DNA from: Littorina saxatilis
Lineage: Eukaryota > Mollusca > Gastropoda > Littorinimorpha > Littorinidae
Direction: 5' to 3'
DNA length: 64,000 nucleotides
Assembly (NCBI RefSeq): GCF_037325665.1
Contig: NC_090251.1
Coordinates: forward strand, 30,509,326-30,573,325
Below are positions 12,697 through 24,802 of this stretch, piece by piece; the first letter of the stretch is position 1, and each line of letters opens with the position of its first letter. The notes under the pieces are model-generated. The model worked only from the letters and a program-made list of their open reading frames with translations. It did no database searches and was not told where the DNA came from. A program made the position numbers and the translations under genes.

Positions 12697-12728
<32 letters not shown>

Positions 12729-12737
12729 ATTAAGTGC

Positions 12738-12779
<42 letters not shown>

Positions 12780-12955
12780 TATGTGTATGTGTATGTGTGT
12801 GTGTATGTGTATGTGTGTGTGTGTGTGTGTTAGTATATGTGTGTGTGTGTGTGTTAGTATGTGTGTGTGTGTGTGTGTATGTGTCTTATTGTCAGTCCGT
12901 CTGTCCGTCCGTCCCTCTCTCTCTCTCTCTCTCTCTCTCTTCCCCTCTCTCTCTC
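12582..12955. repeat. Compound (GT)n with TTAAGTGCCAT interruptions, then (CCGT)n and (CT)n
   Basis: The motif TATTAAGTGCCATGTGTG occurs three times (about 12577, 12642 and 12727) inside GT repeats, showing expansion of a composite unit. It is followed by CCGT units and about 20 CT dinucleotides. Confidence 0.9.
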
Positions 12956-13234
12956 CTTTGCACAATGTGCATTATCTCGATCAGATCATATTTTCAAATA
13001 AAAATATGCATTACTCCTATAGGAAAAAAGTGTTCACCAGTTATTGAGCTATTCAATTTAGGAGTCATCCCGGGATTGTACATTTTCTTTCCTGATGTTT
13101 TGTTTCACAAAGTTCAGGTAGTGTAAGATCTGAACTTTTTTTTTTTACACTTTTTCAAAAAGAAAAAGCTCGTCCATTCATTTTTCTTTCCTTCCCCGTC
13201 AGAAGCCTCTTCTTCAAAACTATAATGCTGTCAA

Positions 13235-13446
13235 CACACGGACAAACACACACACACACATCATCACACACACACACACACTCACGCATGCACGCACGCA
13301 CACCATACACACACACACGCACACACGCACACACACACACACACACACACATACACATATACACACACATACACACACACACACACACATACACACATAC
13401 ACATATGCACACACAAACACACACACAAACACACACACAAACACAC
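13235..13446. repeat. (CA)n microsatellite
   Basis: About 210 bases of CA with CG and TA interruptions. Confidence 0.95.
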
Positions 13447-13448
13447 GC

Positions 13449-13484
13449 CAACGACATCTAAAGAAAGTTTTTTAGATGTCGTTG
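13449..13484. other. Short perfect hairpin
   Basis: The arms CAACGACATCTAAA (13449-13462) and TTTAGATGTCGTTG (13471-13484) are perfect complements with an 8-base loop, directly after the CA tract. This could be a terminal hairpin of a Helentron-like element or a slippage product. No family assigned. Confidence 0.6.
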
Positions 13485-14459
13485 ACACACGCTTAAATTC
13501 ACTTTCTGATTTTTGTGTGGTTTTAATCACGGGAGGTAATTCCGAAAAATAATTGAAAAGGGAATAAAGGATGTTGTATAACTAATCTGTCATGTGTGCT
13601 GGTAGGCCCTACTATTTTTTTTCGAGTGGACGACTTCTATATGGTACGGACTTACGGGTATCGGATATATGGGTGAGACTAGTGGTGGCAAGAGGTTAAT
13701 TACATATTGCCGGGGACATTTACTGTGAACCATTACATTTTTATGAAATGAAATAAATGTGTGTCGTCTTTGACGCTCATTCAGACTATACAACAAAAAA
13801 AAACCACTCTGTCCTTATAAATCTTTTCATGACTAGCTCTCCGCACACCGCCAGTTAGGCCTATAATACGTACGCCGCGGTAGGCCGGAGGGAGGGGTTC
13901 CACTGTATCATAAAAGTGGATACATTGCATGCTGCCCTGCAGTCTGTGTCCGCAATGTTCACTTTCAAGGTGTTTTATGACACTCATTTCTGTCTCGTTA
14001 CACGCCCCAAGCCCCGAAGCATATTCTATCGAAGATCTTAAATTATGTATTGTATTCTGAAGTCTTCGCGTCTGTTCTCCCTCAAAACGTGAGCTTCCCG
14101 GAAACCCCGTAATCCAAGGGAGGCAACAAATGACAAAACTATTGTCGTTCTCGATGGCGCAAAGGTGTGAAGACGCGGTTTTATGGTTTGAAAAGTCGAC
14201 GCCAAGCGCACTAAAGCAGTCAAAGCGATTGTTAAGATAACTTAGGAACACGAAATAGTTGCGACCTCTATGGCAAGGTTATCGTGGATGGGCCAAGTAA
14301 GAAGATAAGCATTACGCAGTAAACATGTAGTCTCAAGTTGTACAGGTGAGACTGACTGATTCAGATTCAGTTACAGGCACAAGCTCTTGACAGTTGACAC
14401 GGGGTGGGTTGGCCGGTAGGATGTGAGCTCTCGTGCCTAATACATTTCATATTTCGTTT
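13485..14459. other. No recognised gene
   Basis: The only long open frame (13781-14251, minus, 156 codons) has no recognisable domain, no splice-site support and AT/GC use like its surroundings. I do not call it a gene. Confidence 0.4.
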
Positions 14460-14469
14460 TCATTTCCAT

Positions 14470-14775
14470 ACCTGTATTGTCCCATCGCTGGGAAATCGTT
14501 CGGGTCGCTTCCTACCGGCAGAGGAAAGCTAGCAGCAACATAGTCGCGCTGCCCAGGTGTGTGCGTGTTTAGGTGTAATCAGCCACCTGCACTTATGGCA
14601 GAATGACCGAGGTCTTTTATGTGCCACTGTGGTGACACGGGGGTTGAACATGGATACCGTCTCTGAGTCTGTACATAAAGATGACCCGTGTCCGTCCGTC
14701 AGAGTCCCGGACATGTAATAGCCTACCACTGTAGCACTGATTGCTATCAGCCAGGATAACTCATAGCCCATCCTT
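14470..14775 (-). mobile_element. SINE-like dispersed repeat, antisense
   Basis: On the minus strand this reads CACAGTGGCACATAAAAGAC, GTCATTCTGCCATAAGTGCAG and CTGCTAGCTTTCC ... GAAGCGACCCGAACGATTT, CCAGCGATGGGACAATAC. I recognise this block order as a common mollusc genomic repeat, but I cannot confirm copy number from one window. No RNA polymerase III boxes were secured. Confidence 0.45.
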
Positions 14776-14904
14776 AAACCCAACCAGCCCAACCAGCCCA
14801 GGTGCCTGTGGTTATAAACTCCGAAAGAGAGAGTGAAAATATTCCTGAAAAGCGACGATCTTCAAGTAGCTGTTGAAATTTATCTCAAGTGAAGCCAGAT
14901 CAAA

Positions 14905-14975
14905 TAGAGAGACAGAGACAGACATAGAAAGACAGAGGCGGAGAGACTCAGAGGGAGACACAGACAAAGACACAC

Positions 14976-15030
<55 letters not shown>

Positions 15031-15260
15031 CAGAGACAGAGAGAGACAGAGAGAGACAGAGAGAGAGACAGAGACAGAGAAAGAGAGAGAAACAGACAGA
15101 CAGACAGACAGACAGACAGATAGACAGAGAGTGACTCGAGACGAACAAACAGATAAATGAACACCGGGTGAGAGAAAATGACTCGAGAGAGAGAGCGCAT
15201 GAGATCGAGAGAGAGACAAAGAGAGAGAAAGAGATTGAGAGAGAGACAGATACACACACA
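14905..15260. repeat. (GA)n-rich tract with (GACA)n
   Basis: Imperfect GA/GACA repeats. The Leu/Ser-rich frames on the opposite strand are artefacts. 15261-15610 holds no recognisable gene. Confidence 0.95.
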
Positions 15261-15611
15261 GACACTAAGGCAGAGCGAGGGAGAGACGGAGAGACTTGCA
15301 TGGAGTGCACGTGACAGACAGTGTGTGTTGCTATAAACAGACAGACGAGGTGCAGCTCATTTCTGAAACAGCGCAAATGGGACAACAGTGACATTATAGC
15401 CTCCTGTTTGAATTCCAAAAAAGCGCAGCTCATTTCCGGAACAGCACAGATGACAAAGTTGGTTTCAACAACTGATCTCGTGAGAACGGTAACAAACGAC
15501 TCATGTCACCTCTTCGAACGCACTCCAATAGATAGCCGCTCCTGCGGCCATCAATAATTATATTACATGAAACAACTAGATTAAATTTTACCAAAAGAGA
15601 ACGAAAAAACA

Positions 15612-15760
15612 AGTCGGATATGACGTCATCAAAGACATTTATAAAAAAAATGAAAAATATGTCTAAGGATATCATACCCAGGAACTCTCATGTGAAATTT
15701 CATGAAGATCAGTCCAGTACTTTTCTCTGAATTGCTCTACACGCACACACACACACACAT
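15612..15760 (-). mobile_element. B-family fragment
   Basis: The block GTCGGATATGACGTCATCAA ... CCAGGAACTCTCATGTGAAA ... ATTGCTCTACAC matches the 5' portion of the B body. The expected GT/CA tract here is extended by (CATA)n to 15803. Both ends are missing. Confidence 0.7.
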
Positions 15761-16170
15761 ACATACATACATACATACATACATACATACATACATACAT
15801 ACAAACACACATTCGTAAACACTATTAAGTGTTTAATAATATGTGTGTTACCTTTGCTAGTAGATATAGTATTTCACACAGCGTTCACATCTGTGTTCAA
15901 AAGTGGAACACTTCCGGTAACAGTGTATTCACCCCCAGAGAGCTGCTCAAGCTTTGACATGCGATTAGAGTATCCTCCAACTGAAACACACACAACAAAT
16001 CAGTCTGGATTTTTTATGTGTGGAATTAATATTGTAACAATGTAAGTGACACCTTGGTCAATGTGTTAAATTAGTTCATAAACAAAAACGTACAGTCTGC
16101 TTGCACAGAATGCAGCCACGCTATTGATTCAGTTTCGGTATGTGTCCAAGTGCGAGGATGCTCTTATTCC

Positions 16171-16596
16171 TGACTGACTGACTATTAGGGTTTAACGTCC
16201 TCTTAGACCAGTTGGTCTATATTGGGACAGGTATTGGTAATATGGTGAAGATATGGTGTGATACTTTGACTCAAACAAACCCGCTGTGGCTGTCGTCTTC
16301 GACACACCAGCATTGGGTTTATGTCGTCAAAGTATCGAAATACGGTCATGATAATCAGAGACGAGAGATGGTGCATGCGTGTCTTCATGTTTTCCAAGCC
16401 CTGAGACTTTCGCTGTGAACTTGGGATCTTTTTCGTGCGCATGTGCACACGGGGGTGTTCGGACACCGAAGAGAGTCTGCGCACAGTTGACTCCGAGAAA
16501 TAAATCTCTCGCCGAACGTGGGGTTCGAACTCACGCTGATAGCGACCAACTGGCTACAAAGCCAGCGCGCTACCAACTGAGCTACTTCCCCGCCCC
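16171..16596 (-). mobile_element. tRNA-headed SINE, complete, with TSD
   Basis: The element is flanked by the 10-bp direct repeat CTCTTATTCC (16161-16170 and 16597-16606). On the minus strand the head reads GGAAGTAGCTCAGTTGGTAG (A-box region) and later GTGAGTTCGAACCCCACG (B-box/T-arm), like a tRNA. A body and a 3' end, CTAATAGTCAGTCAGTCAG, follow. The head plus (TCAG)n tail and the target duplication make this a SINE rather than a working tRNA gene. Confidence 0.85.
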
Positions 16597-16606
16597 CTCT
16601 TATTCC

Positions 16607-16998
16607 CTCTGAAAGCCTGAACAGATCTTCATCGGCCAACATGACGGTGTCCATGGGAAGGAATGTACCTTTAAACGGACTTCTCGGAATTTATTCTTCT
16701 TCATCTTTTCGCTTTGTTGAGTGTGTCGAGTCATAAATGGAGAAAAATGACAAAGTCAGGGTTGGGTCCGGGTTTTCCGGCATATGATTATATGTGGAAT
16801 GGGACTCGACGTAAACGAAAACAAGTCGCTGGAGCGATTCCGGGAAAACCAGTAGACAGATCGTCATGAAACTTTGCATACAAATTCTTTGAGATGATAC
16901 CCCCAAATATTTTCCCCATTTTGGGGGATAATGTCTTGATGACGTTATATTCTGTTTTTCTGTGTGCAAAAGTTAGGGCAACAGCGTGGCGACGTCAT
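16607..16998. other. No gene seen
   Basis: Unique-looking sequence without exon signals that I can support. Confidence 0.4.
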
Positions 16999-17539
<541 letters not shown>

Positions 17540-17644
17540 TTTTTAATCAAATTGATTGGAATTTTGATTGAACAATTCTTGACGCCAATGAGGACTATGG
17601 GATTGCATTTCATGTAAGAAGCGTACTAACTGATTTATTAATAA

Positions 17645-18357
17645 ATTGATTAACTCATTTGCAAAGGGTTCAACATTCAGCTGCAAGATTAATTTGTAAA
17701 TCCTCCAAGAAGCAACCTTGTACTCCCCTTTTGAAATATCTGCACTGGCTTCCGGTCAATCAAAGAATTAAGTACAAAAGCTCGTGTCTCTGTTTTAAAA
17801 TCATCACTGGTTCTGCACCTTCATATCTGTCTGAACTCGTAAACCTGTACGTCCCTTCCAGATCGCTGCGCTCTGCCGCTGACACTCGAATGTTCCGAAT
17901 TCCAACAACAACAAAAAGAAAAGTATATGGACAACGCGCATTTTCATTTGCTGCTGTTAAAACATGGAACTCCCTTCCTTATTCTGTCAGACATAGTCCA
18001 TCCTATTCTTCTTTTAGATCAAATCTGAAAACGCACCTGTTCACACAGGATTTTCTAGACTAACCAGTAACTTTCAAACTAACTGTCCGGTGACCCCTGC
18101 AGCAGCCAGTGATCTGGAAATCGTGTGCTGCGACTTTTTCTGTTTTCCTTGTGCAAACTACATATCGGTTTATCTGGTTAGATACATGGATATGTATAAG
18201 CACGAGCTTGGTTTTGTGATTATATTTGCGATTTTTGTGTGTACGCCATGTATGCAGATTTGTGCAGGTATATTAGTATTCATGTGAGAGTGTATGTGTG
18301 TGTGTGTGTGTTTGTATCACTATGTATGTGTGTGTGCCTGTCTGTATGCGTGTGTGT

Positions 18358-18400
<43 letters not shown>

Positions 18401-18657
18401 TGTATCTGTGTGTCTGTGTGTATCTGTGCATGTGTGTGGTGATAGCATGTGTGTGTATGCGCACGCGTATGTGCGTACGCACGCGTGTGTTTGTTTGTGA
18501 CTGCATGGATTTAAACGATGAATTTGCCTTTGTACTCCTGTTCTTTTGTGTCTTAATGATTGTATTTTGGTTTTGTACATGTGTATAATAATGTCATTGT
18601 AAAGCGCTTGGAGCTTTTAGGTAAGCGCTCTATAAATTTCCATTATTATTATTATTA
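17645..18657 (+). mobile_element. 5'-truncated LINE: C-terminal ORF2 segment and 3' UTR
   Basis: The frame 17659-18063 reads VQHSAARLICK ... LHWLPVNQRIKYK ... WNSLPYSVRHSPS ... FRSNLKTHLF, the C-terminal segment typical of CR1/L2-like non-LTR reverse transcriptase proteins. The LINE at 22.1-23.7 kb has the same motifs (LHWLPVSERVRYKA, WNSLPFQLRHSPS). The stop at 18061-18063 is followed by a 3' UTR holding a GT tract (18295-18400). The end is GTAAAGCGCTTGGAGC ... TATTATTATTATTATT. The RT domain is absent. Confidence 0.8.
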
Positions 18658-19562
18658 TTTATTAAAATTGTGAAAACAAATTAAAAGTGCAATTTTAAAA
18701 ACACATTAAAAATGATTGCATTGTATTTTTTATCATCTCCTTAATACAAAAATGTATAGATATGTCATATTAACTCTGAAAATGTGCTCATAATTTGAGA
18801 AAATCGGTCCTTTGCACGCATGCATTGCGGAGACCAGCGCGACCCTGTCTTGGTCTTCGGGTTTCGGATAGCTGAATTAGATATTGTTGATGACTGCTCC
18901 TGGGTTGTCAGTGTTTATCTTTAAGTTTTAGGTAGGCAGATTGACTATCGGTTTACGGAACAACTAACATGGTGCATGGGCTGAAACTCCAACGTACACT
19001 CATGTTTTTGCACAAGCGGGGTTTTACAAGTTTACGTTTTCCCCCGCCGTTTACGCAGCTATACTCCGTTTTGGGGGATGCGTGCTAGTTATTTTCTTGT
19101 TTCTATAACCCATCGAAATCTGACACGGATTACAGGATCTTTTCTGTGCATACATGTACTTGGTCTTGTGCTTGAGTCAGTTGCGCGTACTCATGAAGGG
19201 AGAGGTCACGGTAAGTTTGTCATTGCCATTGGTCCATGCACGCCCACCCATTATCGGCACGGTGATACGAGTAATAACTTTAGTAATGATAACTAATTTA
19301 CTCGTAACTCGTATTAACTTTAGCCATATAGTTCTTTGTAGTTAACACTAACTAACTAGTTTAAAACATGATTTTCTTGCATGGTTTGATTCAAACTCGT
19401 CGACACTGATTTGATTTTATTGCAATTAGTAGTAGTAATTGCCAATATCACTCCGTGCTTTGCATTTAGATGACTTTTTCTCACTTTTGGCCCTAGCACT
19501 GCCAAACAAAGAAGAAGCCAGGGTCATTCGGCACACAGTGATGCTACCCGGAACCCATTCTG
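18658..19562. other. No gene seen
   Basis: AT-rich sequence with short frames only; no domain or splice-site pattern that I can defend. Confidence 0.4.
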
Positions 19563-19599
19563 ATCATCATCGCTACCCCCGCGGGTTAGGGGAAAGAAT

Positions 19600-20356
19600 A
19601 CAGAATACAGAATACAGTATTTATTGAGCCAAGTGACATTAAAAAACATTTAAAGCACAAGGAATTTCGCGTAGTGTTGGTAAAATCACGCACACACACA
19701 CACCCACACTGACACACACTGACACACACACACACACGCCCACACATACACTGACATACCCACCAACACACACACGCCCACACTACAGCAGTCACGATCA
19801 CACCATCACACGCAGGGCAGACATGAGGTAAAACAAATGACAATCATCTACCAAAAGAAAATGTACAAAGAGTGGTCTAAGATGCTGGTGGAAGGGTCAA
19901 CACGGGATACAATTTTATAATCTAATGCATAGTTAGAACTAGCCCATCCCCTCCACCCACCCACTCATGAATAACTAAAATAATGCAGCTAAAGAAAATG
20001 TTGAACATTTGGAAATCAGGAATCACACATCAAAGTCCCACCACCACCACTACCTAACACTGAGTCACAAGATGTGGTGAGCTCACCGCCAGCAGGATCA
20101 CCGACTGCGAAGCTGCCCAACTGAGGGATGGGATGCGTTAAGGGAGGAAACAGCTTGGGGGAAGAAAGAGGTCTGGAGACGTCGAGTGCGTGCCCCCAGG
20201 GATCGGAATCGACGACCTGAGGGCAGGCGCTCGAAGAGGGGATGGCCAGGGTGGGACTCGTCAGCCACAATTTTCTGGGCTCTGGACAGCATGCGCTTGG
20301 CATAGAGGGATGCTAGGGAGGGCAGCTCACAGCCGACGATCCTGCTAGCATCTGCT
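19600..20356 (-). mobile_element. LINE 3' end inserted in E
   Basis: It is bounded by AGAAT on both sides (19595-19599 and 20357-20361). On the minus strand it opens in an ORF2 C-terminus (YAKRMLSRAQKIVADESHPG ... LFERLPSGRRFRSL ... TSFFPQAVSSLN, about 20345-20098), a conserved tail of jockey-type LINE proteins. A 3' UTR with CA repeats follows, then CAATAAATACTGTATTCTG with a (CTGTATT)n tail. This is a different LINE family from those at 17.6 and 22.1 kb. Confidence 0.75.
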
Positions 20357-20462
20357 AGAATTTACCCGATGCTCCCCAGCATGTCGTAAGAGGCGACTAA
20401 CGGATTTTGTTTCTCCTTTTACCCTTGTTAAGTGTTTCTTGTATAGAATATAGTCAATTTTT

Positions 20463-20758
20463 GGCTCACGTAAGTGTAGCCTATGCGATCGTAACTTTGT
20501 CTGTCTGTGCGTGCGTGTGTGCGTGTGTGCGTGCGTGTGTATGTCTGTGGTAGAAACTTTAACATTTCGTCATTTGAAGACGTCACATTATGACGTAAGA
20601 CGTCACGCGAAGGAATTACTGAAAGTCTCGGTCATTGTTATTTTGAGCGGGCCGAGACTAGTTGGCAGTCGTGTCCCTGTAAGTAGGCTACATGCAGACA
20701 GACAGATCTAGATCTAGTGTCTCGCTTTCTTGCACAGTGTCACCTATGCTTACTGTGT

Positions 20759-20838
<80 letters not shown>

Positions 20839-20906
20839 CGGAGTGATTGAGTTTGTGTTACTGTTTGTCGATTTCTTACGTGAGCCTTGAAGGCTTCGCC
20901 TCTTGT
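20463..20906 (+). mobile_element. A-family Helentron-like element, copy A2, inserted in E
   Basis: It has the same ends as A1: GGCTCACGTAAG at the start, CTTACGTGAGCC near the end, the hairpin AGGCTTCGCCT (20891-20901) and TCTTGTT. Against the intact E copy, the insertion sits between T residues and leaves no clear target duplication. That agrees with Helentron-type insertion and not with a cut-and-paste TIR element. Confidence 0.75.
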
Positions 20907-21289
20907 TGTAAAGATTTTAGTCAAGCAGTATGTAAGAAATGTTAAGTCCTTTGTACTGGAAATTTGCATTCTCCCAGTAAGGTAATATATTGTACTACGT
21001 TGCAAGCCCCTGGAGCAAATTTTTGATTAGTGCTTTTGTGAACAAGAAACAATTGACAAGTGGCTCTATCCCATCTTTCCCCCCCCCCCCCCCCCTTTCC
21101 CCGTCGTGATATAACCTCCGTGGTTGAAAACGACATTAAACACCAAATAAAGAAAGAAAGAATCATCATCGCTCCACGGCTATCGCCAGTTATCTCTCTG
21201 ACCGGACGCTAAAGTCCTACGCGAATATATCAAAACAAGAATACAGAGTTATCTCCCATATGTTGTTCGCGAGCAGTGTTCGCGAGACG

Positions 21290-21492
21290 AAAATGATTGC
21301 AGATTGGCCGACTTCGACAGTGATCTCCGTTCTGTTCTTCACAGTTATGATAAAGACATCGTTCTAAGGTCAAAACAAGTCGAAATGTTGGGACTGCTGC
21401 CGGAAGGAGATCGTAATATATGGTTGCATCACTGTCAGAAAAAATCGTCTGCTCCAGCGAGCGCCGAAACCAAACGGTTGATTATCACGTGA
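21290..21492 (+). pseudogene. Possible RecQ-like helicase N-terminal fragment
   Basis: The short frame contains DLRSVLHSYD, KDIVLRSKQVEMLGLLPEGD. The pattern of a basic K-Q motif followed by LLPxG loosely recalls the segment before the Walker A motif of RecQ-like helicases. The GKS that should follow is absent, so the match is weak. It could be chance. Confidence 0.2.
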
Positions 21493-21560
21493 CACTTTTG
21501 CCATAATTAGAGTTGTTTGCACAGCCGCGAAAATTAGCTCGCTTGAAACTGTCTTACATG

Positions 21561-22099
21561 TCAATTCCTTTGTAATTTAAAAATTACACAACACCATGAA
21601 AAATCATTATCGACGATCGCGAATCTGCTTATATCCATAACACAGTACAAAAAGATCTAAATATGTAAAAAAAAAAATCGATTTTTTTGCCAGACAAGGA
21701 AAACCAAGGCATCCTGTCAGGGATAGAATGAGCCGAACTCATCAGTTTTGACCTGAGGTCAGGATGCCCGGAACCGTGTTGAGACAAATGATTGCAACGC
21801 ACCGGAACACTGCTACAAAAGGAGAGACAAGAGAGAGTCATTCGGTGCCGCAAAGCCGCTTCACAGTATCATGCCGATGATGACGCACGAAGCAAAGCTG
21901 AGCAGTTGTGAGGTTGTACTTAAAGTGATACTATAGACCCTATCGGTATTCCAAGCTCTCGTAATCTCTCGCAAGCTTCAGAGCATAGCAAAGCATGCGG
22001 TAGGCCTACAGCGATCTCGTGTGAGCTGCACAAGCGAAGGTTCGAAGTTCTCGCGATGTTCAAAGCATAACAAAGAGCGTGTCTCGCGAGAGCTGCTCA
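21561..22099. other. No gene seen upstream of the LINE
   Basis: Short frames only. A weak local duplication (GTAGGCCTACAGCGATCTCG and related CTCTCGCAAGCTTC motifs) is visible around 21950-22090. Confidence 0.3.
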
Positions 22100-23685
22100 G
22101 ATCAACTCTTCTCTCACTTCTGGCACTGTGCCAATGGACTTGAAAACTGCAGTAGTTAAACCTTTGATCAAGAAACCATCTCTGGATAAAAATCAGTTGA
22201 AAAACTATAGGCCTGTTTCCAACTTGCCATTCATTTCTAAAATTCTGAAAAAAGTAGTGCTTAGTCAGCTTCTCTCCCACCTTGAAACCAACAACCTCTG
22301 CAACCCTCTTCAGTCAGCGTATAGGGCTGGCCACAGCACCGAGACTCTTGCTTCGTGTTGTGAATGACATTCTTTCTGCTCTGGATAATGATGACCTATC
22401 AGTTCTGCTTCTCTTGGATAACTCAGCTGCGTTCGATACGATCGATCACTCTGTTCTGCTCTCTCGTCTCGAATCTGTTTTTGGCATTCACTCTACCGCT
22501 CTTCACTGGTTTAGTTCATATCTACAGGGCCGTAGTCAGTATGTGTCTGTCAATAATCTCTCATCTCCTCCATCTCCTCTCTGTTTCGGCGTTTCCCAGG
22601 GATCAGTTCTAGGCCCAGTTTTATTTGTACTATACACCACTCCTCTCTCTGCCGTCATCAAGCAACACGCAGTCAATCACTACCTCTTTGCAGACGACAC
22701 ACAACTCCAACAAGCATGCAAGCCTACAGAAATCCAAGCGGTGACGCACACTCTTCAAAACTGCACTTCAGATATTAAATCATGGATGACAAACAATATG
22801 CTCAAGTTAAATGATGACAAGACTGAATTTCTTCTTTTCTCTGGAGCTTCCTCTTCGACCACTTCCCTTCCAGCCTCCATTACAGTAGGTTCCAGTGACA
22901 TTTCTCTCTCTGATAGTGCTAGGAATCTTGGGTTCATCATGGACTCCCACCTCTCAATGAAACAACACATCAAAAAAGTCTGTCAGACATGCTACTTTGA
23001 GATCAGAAGAATAGGTTCCATAAGAAAATTTCTCACTGTTGATGCCACTAAAACTCTCGTTACATCCTGCATTCTGTCCAGATTAGATTACTGCAACTCT
23101 CTTCTCATAGGCTGCCCTGACTCCACTCTCCAACCCTTGCAAAAAGTACAACTCTGCTGCACGTCTCATTTTCAGAGCACAGCATCGACAACCCTGCACT
23201 CCTCTCATGAAAGAACTTCACTGGCTTCCTGTATCTGAACGTGTTAGGTATAAAGCTGCCTGCTTCTGCTACAATATCATCTCTGAATCGGCACCTGCCT
23301 ATCTTTCTGAACTGGTCTCCCTCTACACTCCCTCTCGCACCCTTCGTTCTTCTGATGATGCTCGACTTCTCCGTCAAGGTCGCTTTAAACGCAAGGCTCA
23401 TGGCTTCCGCACGTTTTCGTACTATGGACCTCAGTTATGGAATTCACTCCCCTTTCAATTACGTCACTCTCCATCCATTTCATCTTTTAAGTCCAATTTG
23501 AAAACTCACTTGTTCCAACAACACTACGGATAGTTCCTTAGTATAGAGTCTGGGGATGTGAGATGTGCATGATGTGTTGTTTGAATCTGACAGTGATTGT
23601 ATGAATTTTGTATATTGTTGTCACGCGCTTTGAACTTCTGATAAGGCGCTTTATAAATGCCCGTTATTATTATTATTATATACCG
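22100..23685 (+). mobile_element. LINE with reverse transcriptase, CR1/L2-like, frame-broken
   Basis: Reverse transcriptase motifs appear in order: LKTAVVKPLIKKPSLD, NYRPVSNLPFISKILKK, LQSAYRAGHSTET, a DNSAAFDTIDH block, GVSQGSVLGPVLF, and the catalytic YLFADDTQL (about 22680-22710). The thumb and C-terminal segment follow (LHWLPVSERVRYKA, WNSLPFQLRHSPS, LKTHLF). The coding sequence spans three frames (about 22100-22350, 22330-23170 and 23195-23533), so at least two frameshifts have occurred. The endonuclease domain is missing: the copy is 5'-truncated. The 3' end is GCGCTTTATAAATGCCCGTT followed by (ATT)n. Confidence 0.9.
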
Positions 23686-23854
23686 AAAAGGTCTATTGAT
23701 CTGACACTGATTTGGGGGGGGGGGGGGTTCTTGCGAATTTGCCGAATGTGAAGAATCTTGGGAATCCACTGTACCTTAATCTAGACGCACACCGCACGAT
23801 ATGCTAGATAACGCCCCACAAGACTGCTAATTAACTGCTGATCACTAACTGCAG

Positions 23855-24577
23855 CGGAAGAGAGTGGACATCCCCCGATCTGTCGCCTTGTCTGCGGAAG
23901 CGAATGACATCTTCCTATGTGAAGAAAATGAGGAAAAAGAATATATAGATTCTACACAGGTGTATGGGTAAAATTGAACTTGAGCGTGTTAAATTCATAG
24001 CTCATAATTCAGAGGCATCCCCCGATCTGTCGCCTTGTCTGCGGAAGCGAATGACGTCTTCCTATGTGAAGAAAATGAGGAAAAAGAATATATAGATTCT
24101 ACACAGGTGTATGGGTAAAATTGAACTTGAGCGTGTTAAATTCATAGCTCATAATTCAGAGGCATTTAAGTCTCCAAATTTGTAGAACGTGCACTTGCAA
24201 TCACCCAAATAAATTAAAAATGCTGAAATTTGTAGAACCTGCATTTGCTATCAATTCATTGGGCTTTACCTGTCAATTGTGGACAAAGTTGTCGATGCCA
24301 ACACCAACAGCAGCGGAAGAGAGTGGACATCCCCCTATCTGTCGCCTTGTCTGCGGAAGAGAATGACGTCTTCCTATGTGAAGAAAATGAGGAAAAGGAA
24401 AATGAGGAAAAAGAATATATAGATTGTACACAGGTGTATGGGTAAATTTGAACTTTAGCGTGTTAAATTCATAGTGGACATCCCCCGATCTGTCGCCTTG
24501 TCTGCGGAAGCGAATGACGTCTTCCTATGTGAAGAAAATGAGAAAAAAGAATATATAGATTGTACACAGGTGTATGG
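23855..24577 (+). repeat. Array of four exon-like units
   Basis: Four copies of a segment of about 110 bp lie at 23855-23967, about 24013-24114, about 24311-24441 and about 24475-24577. Each reads in one frame as a version of VDIPRSVALSAEANDVFLC followed by EENEEKEYIDxTQVYG and then meets GGGTAAA, a donor-like site. Units 1 and 3 follow CAG acceptor-like sites, and the third has an internal EENE duplication. Intervening sequence is shared between units 2 and 4. The frame is open in all four, and most differences are at single sites (I/V, A/E, S/C). This may be a tandem-duplicated exon or a repeat carrying one; no domain recognised. Confidence 0.55.
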
Positions 24578-24802
24578 GTAAAATTGAACTTGAGCGTGTT
24601 AAATTCATAGCTCATAATTCAGAGGCATTTAAGTCTCCAAATTGGCAAAATACCCACACCACAAGCGACAATTAAACAGTTTGGTTATCACTAAATGGGC
24701 AATTCCAACAACAACAGAAACAAAGTTCACCGGAGCCTGAAACTCAAATTGGCATGTACCGCTTTTTTACCGGCCTACCCATGCTATTAGTATTAGCCTA
24801 GA

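Larger units (their letters stand above)
19575..21161 (+). mobile_element. E-family retroposon interrupted by a LINE end and an A element
   Basis: The composite is flanked by a 12-bp direct repeat, ATCATCATCGCT (19563-19574 and 21162-21173). E sequence lies at 19575-19599, about 20357-20462 and about 20907-21161, and ends AACACCAAATAAAGAAAGAA. Comparison with the complete E copy at 4781-5145 shows that the intervening segments are a LINE 3' end and an A-family element. Once these are removed the two E copies align along their length. Confidence 0.8.

Noticed and set aside
12582-13460. Long Cys/Val- and His/Thr-rich open frames
   Set aside because: They are translations of GT/CA microsatellites; the same holds for 160-432, 571-835, 17277-17523, 18273-18588 and 30285-30818.
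13781-14251. 156-codon minus-strand frame
   Set aside because: No domain, no splice support, no codon bias that I can see; could be chance.
14812-15433. Leu/Ser-rich frames up to 161 codons
   Set aside because: Translations of the GA/GACA tract.
16497-16594. tRNA-like sequence on the minus strand that could be called a tRNA gene
   Set aside because: It is the head of a SINE bounded by a 10-bp duplication; the anticodon arm is not regular.
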